Part shown: positions 52,051-61,183 of the stretch, one piece after another
How the letters are laid out: the number at the start of each line of letters is the position of its first letter
Numbering within the stretch: the stretch's first letter is position 1
NCBI RefSeq assembly: GCF_036417845.1
Contig: NC_089985.1
Coordinates: 28,974,583-29,038,582, forward strand
Reading direction: 5' to 3'
Source of the DNA: Apteryx mantelli
Lineage: Eukaryota; Chordata; Aves; Apterygiformes; Apterygidae
Length of the DNA: 64,000 nt
Notes under the pieces: generated by a model
The model's input: the letters and a program-made list of their open reading frames with translations, nothing else
Database searches by the model: none
What the model was told of the DNA's origin: nothing
Program-made: the position numbers and the translations under genes

Positions 52051-55000
52051 TACAACTAATTGCGCCTTTAGCAAGCCGTTCCTCTTAACTCCAGTCTCTG
52101 AATTACAGTCTGCAAGAACAGCGGGTCGTTCAGAGAGCGATCCGCAGTTGCTGGTTCATGCCCTGCAAGTGGGGAGCTTTTATAGCTACGGTGGTCAAGT
52201 CCTAGGTCGTTTTATAGCATGAAGCACATGGAAAGCAAACAACTAATAATAGTAATGTGACAGTTAGCTGATGGAGTGGAGAGGAATCTACTTAATGCCA
52301 GATCTATCTAATAGAATCATCGTTAGTTTAAAGCAGTGTCTTTCTCTGAAAACTTTACAAAACGGAGGCAGAAACAGAATTTTATTATTTCTGATACATT
52401 CCTTCTTTTCTCCTTAAAGATGACAGTTTCCTTACATTTTTAACTGCAAGGTCTCCAGTGCAAAACTTCATTCTTCCTATCTTACTTGTACCTGCCACAC
52501 TGGAGCCCAACTTTGAGCTGAATATATAAATATTAGGACAATAATCACATGACCATAGGCTTTTCAAGTCTTAGCAACAGACAGCAAAGTTAAAACACAA
52601 ATGTGATTGTTTTTAAAGGGGAGAACAGGAACTTTCTTCCAGTGCCACACTCAAATAGCTGTACTTGTATTTCTGAAGTAAAGGCACAAGTTTTATGGTA
52701 GTGCTTTCAACTCTCAGTAAAACAATTTTGGGAGGGTGATCACCTACAACTGAAGCATAAATTTGGACAGAACAAATCATAGGTGCATTGCTCTTCCATA
52801 GCAGTGAAAATCATCCACTCTCCTTTTATAACTTACATTCTGCATTTCATTGTTTATATTACCCCACAAAGGAAAAGTCCTATTCCAGGACTGGAGCTCA
52901 CCATAGTGGTATGGCTTGCAAAGAAACAGACCTCTCTGCTTCTAAAAACCTAAGAAAGAGACAACAGCTTGACATAAACAGATGAGTGCAATTAAACCAT
53001 TCCGATTGGTATGATAGGCAGGGATCTCACCAGCTGGCCAAACACTACCTTTGTCACACTACTTAAACCTACCTTGTCTGCCTCATGGTTGCAAGCCATA
53101 TTGTCCTCCCTAAGTCATGATTTTCTTCATTTATTAGGTGTCTGAATCACTTTTTGACTTCGAGACTATATACATCAGTATTTGGCTTTTGTTGGATTAC
53201 TGCCCTATGTGTTGAAAATTTATCAATGCTGTGGAGTGTTTAATGGAAGTAGAGTTAAGCAGGTCCAATAAATCAGTTTAAACTGCACACCTCAAAAGCT
53301 GCTTCCATTCCTTTTATATAATTAATTTTGTAATAGTTTTTTGTTTGATTTTGGGAAGTAAATTCCAATTCTAAGTATCAAAGAAAGTATGGTATCAAAG
53401 CTGTTTCCATATGAAGTAATTTTACATTAGATATCAAGAACTGTGGAAATTCAATTTTTAGATACATGTAGATAAGCATCAGACTGACCCAGATGCTAAT
53501 ACAATCAATATAGGGTAAAAAAGATTCCAGAATACTTTCAGGTATCGATTACAATTATATTAGTAAAAAAAAAAAAAATTAAATAGAAAAAGAACAAGTA
53601 AATGTTTCCATTTACTGCAGTTGGATTTCTCTTTCATAAATCACCCAGTCTGTACTGCCAATTATTTTAGGCTGAAATACAATGAGACGGATGTCAGTGG
53701 AAAAGTTGCAATGGTTGTTCCGTTTTTTTTTTTTCCTCTCATTAAAAGAAATGCCTTACACAACTCAGAATAAGTTAACTACTTTTCTTCCATATTCATT
53801 TCATTGAATTATTTTATTTAATTTACACAACTGCAGTTCATTTAGGCAATAGAAAGTTCACAAATATGCTTACTCTAGCACTTGATTTGACATGTTTAGT
53901 TTGATAAAAACCAAAGACTACAAAAGTATAATAGTAATTAAGAACACATTAAAAGTAATATTATTATTACAGCTAAATTACAAATGATATAAATATTTAA
54001 TCCTTGCACCATTCAACATTTCTGATCTTAGGAGTACAGTTATGGCAGAAGAAGATGGCTTTTAAATTTAGCTTGCTCTTATTAGCATGGAAAGTGGCAC
54101 TCAAAACTGTTTATTTCAAAAGTTATAAACCAAATTTTTACTTTATGAAATATGTTATAACTACTAAAGTACAGTTACATCATACTATCATTGCTTTTGT
54201 GCAAATCTGGCATTCCTGTTTTCAGAGATGGTAGACTTTTGAAATCATTCAGCTAGGTGGTTGGTTATCAATATTCTTTATACACGTGCTGGGTTGCAAG
54301 GAATCAACTATCTTCCATTTAAATTTACAATTCTGTTTTTGAGTTAGGATTGACAGAATATTACAGTTTATGAACACTTTTCAGGAAAAGGTCAAAAAAG
54401 ACCCAGAATAATTCAAGAGTCTACCCACACATTCCTGCACGTTTCTCTTTCTCTCTCTTTCTTCCTTAAATGTTTTGGAAATTCACATTCACAAATTCAC
54501 AAAAAAAATCACAAATTCACAAAAGCCAAAGTCTCAATGAAACATATTGGGGACATCTCACAGCATTTTGGATGGGAAGTACATGAATCTGATTTTTGCT
54601 GTGATTCTATGGCCTTTTGACTGTCATGGAAACAATCATGATCTAAAGGAACACATTTCACTTTTGACAGAAGACCAAACTATTAAAGTATTTGGAAATT
54701 CTACATTTATACTCTTATATGGTAAGACCATCGAATAATGTTTGGGTTGCACTTTCTTTGAGCACTTTTTATGAATAATGTGGAAATATTGCCTACTATA
54801 ATTAAAACAAAGAGTCATGAAAACATTTAAATAGTCCTTTGCTTCTGTTAAAAAACAAACAAAAAAACAAAAAAACCCTGTTTTCCATGATGAATGTAAG
54901 GGGTGATTTTCTTAGTATCATTTTATTAAATAAGACAAATCATGGTAGACAGTTTCCTTTGACACTTTACAGCCTTTCAGGTAGTACCTTTGCTGTGGAA

Positions 55001-56329
55001 TATGCTGTTTACTCTGTTACTTTTATTTCCAGCTACTCTTACTGATTCTGAAATCTAATGAAACATCTTATTGTTCCCTATAATTTCATTCACAGACTTG
55101 CAAAAAGCTCCTGCAATGTGTATATTTTTGAGCTGTAGGATTAAGGAGATAAGCTAAGTGAGAAGAGTGAAAATATCTTCACATTCTGGTATTGAAGAGA
55201 GACTCTGTTAAGAAAAAAATATAGCATAGTGCCAATTTCAGCAGCCTGAATGGTGGAAATAGGTCAACAGCAGCATTTAGAATTTCTATTTTATTACATA
55301 TAGAAGTATACTTGCTTCTTTATAAGCCATAATCAATTGGCATTTCACACAAGTCATATGACACATTTTCACAGTTTTTTACATTTATCAAATGAGCAAG
55401 ACAAAAGGAGTGAAACAGTGACTTCACTAAAGTCTGTGGAATTACACAGGCCCTCCTTTTCAAATATCATTTGGGGTTTTTGCAACAAAAGTTGAAATAT
55501 ATCTAATTCAAGTTTGTTTCCACATGCTAGATTTGTAACAAAATGCTTCTGCAGTACCTCAACATTTAGAATTACTCTGTATTACTTATTTAACATAGCA
55601 CAGATTTTTGTGGGCTGGCTTTGTGTGGCAAAGCATACATAAGTGTAGTTCAAAAGCTAATAGCTAACTATGAAATGTCATTTCAGTTTATGGGAATTCA
55701 ATGATATATAGATCATCCTTATTTATTATCTCTAGCACAGGAAAAAGAGAAAGAAATTTGCTGCAGTTCCCTGATGCCTTGCTACTGTACTGTGCTCCTG
55801 TCTAAAGTTAAGGGCTCCATATCCTTAGCCAGTTTTGCACATGCATGTAGATGGACACAATTACTTAAAATTTCCTCTTAAACTGGCAACTGACTTCCTA
55901 CATGGAAGTTAGTGAGACTAAAATGCTTTCAGTTATAACCCACTGTGCCTTTGATTCTGTTTCACGATTAACAGATCTCATCATACAGCCTTATTTAAGG
56001 ATACAGTTTTAAATGCTACATTTGAACCAAGAATGGCATTATTCATACCCACCATATAAAGTCTTAAGAGGAAAAGTTTTAAATTAGGTGATGAAACTAC
56101 CATAGTTTTTAAATATATGAAACAGTGGTCTCAAATGAACACTTTCCTGATTATTAGGTATTTTTAAACAGAATAAAGTAAAAAAATGCATAGTGAAAGT
56201 CATGACGGCCCAAATGATGCCTCTATTTACTCCATTACTCTTATGCTGTAATACAAAATGACAGCTTACACCCACACAAATGTAATTTCAGGGCAGTGGC
56301 AACATGTTCCATTTTGTGAGTGTAATTAC
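52051..56329. other. Intergenic region between the CpG island and the MIGA1 3' end
   Basis: 4.3 kb AT-rich DNA with no recognisable coding exon. It holds a short ATTCACAAA minisatellite (54481-54527) and homopolymer runs. A + strand lncRNA starting in the CpG island would cross it. Confidence 0.5.
54481..54527. repeat. ATTCACAAA short minisatellite
   Basis: Four to five imperfect ATTCACAAA units broken by an A8 run, in the intergenic region. Confidence 0.8.
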
Positions 56330-56335
56330 TTTATT
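56330..56335 (-). terminator. MIGA1: Candidate MIGA1 poly(A) signal
   Basis: First AATAAA on the - strand after the stop (TTTATT on +), giving a 3' UTR of about 500 bases. Later hexamers near 55.73 kb are possible alternatives. Confidence 0.4.
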
Positions 56336-56819
56336 GTGCATGTGTCACATAACTCAGAGACTGCATATGCCCCAGTTGAAACACCTTCTAGATCTAAACA
56401 CATAATGACTTTAAGACACTGTAATGAGCATTTGTAGTACAAGACTTTAAAGGAAACAACTCCATCAGCTTCAATCACAAATTATCTGTGGCAAAAGTAC
56501 AGTATTTCATAAATAAATTTTACCAAATATTACAGAAAAAACAGAAATTACAGAAAAAAGCTTTGGGATACATTAAATATAAATACAGTGACAGCTGAGC
56601 TGCAAATTTAATTTAGATATATACAATACTATGCTCACCAGTTCTTTTCCTAGATGTATTTTTTAACCTCCCTGAGTCCTTTTCCATATTTAGCAACGTG
56701 GTACATTTTCAGATGTTTGCTCAGTAAGAGCAGCGATAGCTTTGGGGTTATAGAAAGAAAGGTGGGAAGGAGTGAGTGAGTCAGTGTGCACTCCATTTCA
56801 TTTGTCATGTATTTTAAGT

Positions 56820-57038
56820 TTACTGTACTTTCGTTTCTACGAGCCCACTGGTCATGACATGGCCATGACCACTTACACAAGCACTGACATGTCTTAGCGA
56901 ATCTGCTCCAAGGTAGGCCATTAGAAGTTCAGTGCGTCGGATCAGTAATTGCATAAGATCTTCAGCCAAACTCTCCATAGTTGAGTATCGCACCTTTTCA
57001 AAATCAAAAATGTCTTTCAGAAAGAAAAGCACTTGATC
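56820..57038 (-). CDS. MIGA1: MIGA1 last coding exon and stop
   Basis: Acceptor CTCCACTAG. 72 codons, DQVLFFLKDIFDFEKVRYST to SGLVETKVQ and TAA, matching the human ...EAKVQ end. RYSTMESLAEDLMQLLIRR is the most conserved part. Confidence 0.96.
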   Translation of the reverse strand, partial: DQVLFFLKDIFDFEKVRYSTMESLAEDLMQLLIRRTELLMAYLGADSLRHVSACVSGHGHVMTSGLVETKVQ

Positions 57039-60000
57039 CTAGTGGAGAAAAAAGGGAAGAAAGAAAGAAAAAAAAAAAAAGGAAGCTTGTATTCACTTAC
57101 AAAAACAACAATAAAAAACAGTATGCAATGCTATTTCTTTTTTCTTTTACACATAATATTTTCCCAAAACATCCATTTATGTATTCTTTTGGTGCTTAGA
57201 AAGAAATCCACTAAAATAGAATTTACAAAACAGTTCTAGGCCTAAAAAACATGTTTGATATGAAAATAAATATTTTCATGATTTCTTACTGTTAATCTTA
57301 ATTTTAGGAAAATGCAAATGTGTGCTTATAAATAAGATCCTTACTTCTTTTAATCTGGAAGATTTTGTTTTGTTTTACTAAGATAAGTGGTAATTAAAGA
57401 AAAAAAAAAGGTGCAAACCTTGAAGAAGCAGCATAGGTCATAAAGGGAGTTTCTAGGGCCCAGAAAGCCCCATGCCAAAACAGGGCTGATATGTTCACAT
57501 ATAGCATAGAAATGTGCAAAAAATCCATCAGGTACCTAGTGGTTTAAAAATTGGAGAAAAAAAGTTACACAGTAAATTTAGTATAAATCTTTATTATATG
57601 AAATTAAATCTTTAGGAAAACCTAAAAGACCTTTTATTTTAGGGCTGTTGTAACCCAAACTCCTTTAAATTATATGGCAACTGTACCAAGTGTCATGATT
57701 GTTTTAGAAAAGATTTTTACTTCAGTGGTACTTTAAATTTTTTAAGATTAATAGGTTTAAAACCAAAAAGATTATGAATCATCTACTCTGACCTCCCATA
57801 TGACAGAACAGCGTTTTATTCAGTTCCTCCTGTCTGAGGCACAGCTGAGGGAGGCTGCGCTAGAGCTCCTGTAGCTAGTGAGGAAGCAGGTAGTTCAGGC
57901 AGGTAAAGGGATAGGACTGAACTTTCATCTGGCTGTAGAGATGATGCAGGGACACAGGGTTGAGAAGCCTAATCTAAGGAGGTGAGAAAAAAGATCAGCG
58001 ACCTTGGTCTCTCACCACTGCTGATCAGACCTAAACCAGTTTGAGAATCTTTTAGCTAAGACTTTTTTTTTCTTTTTTTTCTTTTTTTTTTTCACTAAGA
58101 AATAAATATTAAGGCCCCAAGAGCTATATTTCTCCAGTTGGCAGACTCTTGTCTAACTAACATGTCTACAGAATTAAGGGTTGATCTGTAATTTATTTTT
58201 CCAAAGCTACAAGGCAGAGCTTCAAATTCTTCAGAGCTGATCGGTAAGTTTGGTCCAAATAATTTCCAAGGCAACTTACCTTCATTTGCTGTCTTTTCTG
58301 CTTCAGTACTGACCAACAGCTTGAAGCCACAGCCTAAACGTAAAAAATATATAATAATAATAATAATAAAAAAAAAAATCTCAAGAGCACTGAAGTGTAG
58401 AATACTATATTTCTATATTTTGGGGATTTGTATTTTCTTATGTTTCAATCTGATAATATAAAGTTTAAAACTATAAAATATCAGCTGACACAAATAACTA
58501 GTTTTATACCTAGTTCATTTGTTATTTTGAAGTCTGTCTTTCCAACATTTTTTAGTTTTGTACCCTTGACTGCTTTTTATAGTTGAATAATTAACGTTTA
58601 CTAAGCTTAACAGAACCAGTCTATTATATATCAAAATGTGTGCTGAGACGTCAGTAACTATTTTAGGTATTAAATAGCATGTGAACACATTCAAATGTCT
58701 TTTTTCATTTCAGCAAAAACATTCTTGCAATAGCTTTGGATTCAGCTAAGTAGTTTTGTCCAAATATGGACCTGTGAAATACAATATACTGATATCAAAA
58801 CTAGTTTTTTTCCCCTCATAGCTTGTAACAGAGTTCTGACCTAATCTGATGTTCTTTCAATACTGTAAGATAATTTACTACTCACAAAACACCATTTTAT
58901 CACATTAAAAGATATAAACATATGCATGTTACCTTTTTCTTTTTTTCCTGTAGAGGGAATATTTCAATTGAAAGACAAAAATAAAAGGAAAACTGGAGGT
59001 TTACAGATAAAAGGGGATGAAATGACAATAGTATCTCTATCAGGAAATCATGGCAGTAGCCAGTATTTCTGTAACAGAGGGATGAATTCTATTTGACAAA
59101 TAAACAGGTATAAACACATGAAAAAGCCTGAAATGTTATGAACATCTGAATCTCTGTATTGCATTCATTTACTTGCTACTTTTGTCTCTTATTGCTAAAA
59201 CTCTGGCATATGAACATAAATTGTATCTAATATCTCAGATATGGCTAACAGAAGCTTCCCTTGTAATACTCTACTTTTTCAGAGCAAACCGATGTTTTTG
59301 CAGGACAAGTTAAATGTTTTCTCCAATATAATCAATCATCCTAAATATTTTGGGCCCAGACTGATAGCTTTAAAATTATGATTATGAAAAACCTGAATAC
59401 TTCAGGTGCATATTCAGTTATATTGGAAGCTGAATTAGACTTTACACTGAAGGAAGATGTACTTTCTTTGCTTCAAAGTTAATGCTGTTACTGGGACGAT
59501 ATAATCTTTATGCTGCAATACTTAATTGGATAGAAAGGATGAAATTATTCTCCTCATTACACTGTTCTTTAAGAGAATAAAGCACACATCACACATCATG
59601 AATGGTTTCAGCCATTCAGAAATTTTGTACCAGAATGCTCACACCAATGTTACATCTATCATACCCTCCACCTATTGCAATGTACTACACAATAATGAAT
59701 ATGAAAATTATGCATAAATACTTACTGTTTCTTTAAAAGAGGAATTTAGCCAGCGGTTGTTTACTACATTCTGTATAGATATCGGTGGATTTTCTAAATC
59801 TTCAAAGGAATCCATTAATATGAAGTCCAAAACAACATCATAAAAATTCAGGTTTTTCACCTGTATTAAATCAGAACACGATCTAAATAACTTGGTTTCT
59901 CTTTCAGCACTGGAATTCAGCATGTGTCGGTATTCCAACTCCACATTAACATGCAGATTTGTCATTGTTGTTTTTTAATGAAATATTAAAAATACTTTGT

Positions 60001-61183
60001 CAGATGGGGAGAAGTTGAAAAATATCAAATGTTTTCTTGTACCAAACTGTTCTGGTGGGTGCCATTTCTCCAAATCAACAATGTAAACATAAAATAGTTG
60101 CCTTTCCCACAATTCTGAACTGTAAAAGTCTATTTTAAGAGGCAACAGTTTGCATAATTAAATAAAGGGTAAAAGACTCACCCCTCTAGCAGCAAGTTCC
60201 ATTTCAGTATTATCCCAGTGATCTGTTTGTTCCAAAAAGCATATCATTTCATCAAAGACATCTTCAAATTTCTTTGGATTCTGTGAAGTAAAAGCAATGA
60301 GTGCCAAGCAAACTTAATAGGAGAATGTTTACTTACACCAAAAAGTGAATTCTAGTAGAAGTTCCATTAAACAGTAATATATTAGTTTAAAAAGGATTTT
60401 ACCTTTCGTGCTCTCACAATTAAAGCAGACAAAATTTTCCTTCCACTTTCAGCAAGAAATATTCTGTTAGCTGTTTCTGAAAGAGCTATCTAGAAAAGTT
60501 TGCAGAAAACAGAGACATTAATTAATAGGCTATACTAAGTGACCTTTATTACTTCAGTCAAATTCAATGTATACTTTTTGATTATAAACTATTAGGATAG
60601 TGGGAAAGTTCCCAATCAGCCTTTGGAGCAAAAATTCCAAAGCTAATCAAAAAACTCCTTTGCAAGTCTGTCCCATTATAGAATTATAAAATAAAAAGCA
60701 AAACCAAAACATTTAATTACATGATATATTACAAAAATGCTTGCACAAATATTGCATTGATAGTCTCACTGACATGAAGCTTAGGCTTAACAAGGCATAA
60801 AACTCTGCATTTACCTGAAAAGCTTGTCGAATACAATGAAGCTTAGCAAGAAAGTCACTGTCTCCTAGACATTCGAACATTTCAGTCCTATATAAAATAG
60901 AAGTTTAACAATCATTAAAAAGAGAAGCACAAGAAAATTATACCAAGTCTAATTCTTTCTTAGAAATAATACCTGGCAGGAGTAATTTTTTGAAAGGAGT
61001 TCTATGTAAAATATTTAACTTTCTTTCTTTTATTGGAAATTATCAGGTAAACATAAATCAATACCTTAACACTCGGGAATAAATTTTGCCTTCTTCTGCC
61101 AAGTGCATAGCTTCTTCATACAGCGGACAATGGCAAAGGGAATCTAGACCATAGGTATTACGAATCTCTCTGTGCTCTGTAAG
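56820..61183 (-). CDS. MIGA1: MIGA1 (FAM73A), mitoguardin 1, 3' half (8 exons)
   Basis: Mitoguardins are outer mitochondrial membrane proteins that promote mitochondrial fusion, acting with the phospholipase PLD6, and bind lipid through a helical C-terminal domain. Joining (- strand order) 61065-61183, 60815-60887, 60403-60489, 60182-60280, 59726-59860, 58280-58333, 57419-57535 and 56820-57038 gives 300 codons plus TAA, matching the C-terminal half of human MIGA1 (about 632 residues). Recognisable blocks are TEHREIRNTYGLDSLCHCP, FEDVFDEMICFLEQTDHW, VKNLNFYDVVLDFILMDSFE, FAHFYAICEHISPVLAWGF and FFLKDIFDFEKVRYSTMES. The N-terminal membrane segments and FFAT region lie beyond 64 kb. The adjacency MIGA1-NEXN-FUBP1 is as in human. 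Confidence 0.95.
57419..57535 (-). CDS. MIGA1: MIGA1 exon (VPDGFFAHFYAI)
   Basis: 39 codons, VPDGFFAHFYAICEHISPVL and AWGFLGPRNSLYDLCCFFK, phase 0. Acceptor CCACTAG; the donor GTTTGC is weak but fixed by the next exon's frame. Confidence 0.94.
57770..58000 (+). mobile_element. Possible CR1-type retroposon fragment
   Basis: In a MIGA1 intron, ATCATCTACTCTGACCTCCC followed by ATATGACAGAACA resembles the ATCATCTAGTCTGACCTCC block of old sauropsid CR1 elements, and the stretch is more GC-rich than the intron around it. It is short and diverged and carries no coding capacity. Confidence 0.35.
58280..58333 (-). CDS. MIGA1: MIGA1 exon (54 bases)
   Basis: 18 codons, AVASSCWSVLKQKRQQMK, phase 0 on both sides. 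Acceptor TACGTTTAG, donor GTAAGT. A longer open frame through this exon is in the wrong phase. Confidence 0.94.
58334..59725 (-). other. MIGA1: MIGA1 intron
   Basis: 1.4 kb AT-rich intron. At its 3'-exon edge it holds a (TAA)n/A run (58351-58378). Nothing else is seen. Confidence 0.5.
58351..58378. repeat. (TAA)n microsatellite with A tail
   Basis: Six TAA units followed by an A run, directly 5' (on -) of the 54-base MIGA1 exon. Confidence 0.85.
59726..59860 (-). CDS. MIGA1: MIGA1 exon (VKNLNFYDVVLDF)
   Basis: 45 codons, VKNLNFYDVVLDFILMDSFE to NRWLNSSFKET, phase 0. The acceptor TTAATACAG at 59861 was chosen because ARG|VKNLN is the human junction, although the frame stays open a further 35 codons upstream. 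Donor GTAAGT. Confidence 0.95.
60182..60280 (-). CDS. MIGA1: MIGA1 exon (NPKKFEDVFDEM)
   Basis: 33 codons, NPKKFEDVFDEMICFLEQTD and HWDNTEMELAARG, phase 0. Acceptor TTACTTCACAG, donor GTGAGT. Confidence 0.95.
60403..60489 (-). CDS. MIGA1: MIGA1 exon (IALSETANRIF)
   Basis: 29 codons, IALSETANRIFLAESGRK and ILSALIVRARK, phase 0 on both sides. Acceptor CTTTTCTAG, donor GTAAAA. Confidence 0.94.
60815..60887 (-). CDS. MIGA1: MIGA1 exon (TEMFECLGDSDF)
   Basis: Completes Arg, then TEMFECLGDSDFLAKLHC and IRQAFQ. Acceptor TTTTATATAG, donor GTAAAT. Confidence 0.93.
61065..61183 (-). CDS. MIGA1: MIGA1 exon (LTEHRE...YSRVL)
   Basis: Acceptor TGTGTTTCAG, donor GTATTG. It starts in phase 0 with LTEHREIRNTYGLDSLCHCP and continues to KIYSRVL plus two bases of an Arg codon. 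It is the most 5' MIGA1 exon of the known protein inside the window. Confidence 0.94.

Noticed and set aside
58095-58316. 73-codon frame across the 54-base MIGA1 exon
   Set aside because: It is in a different phase from the real exon and reads into the intron through the GTAAGT donor.
59861-59965. 35-codon frame with ATG running into the MIGA1 exon at 59726-59860
   Set aside because: The exon starts at VKNLN after a good acceptor and the upstream MIGA1 exon ends ARG, as in human. No acceptor with a pyrimidine tract precedes the extension.
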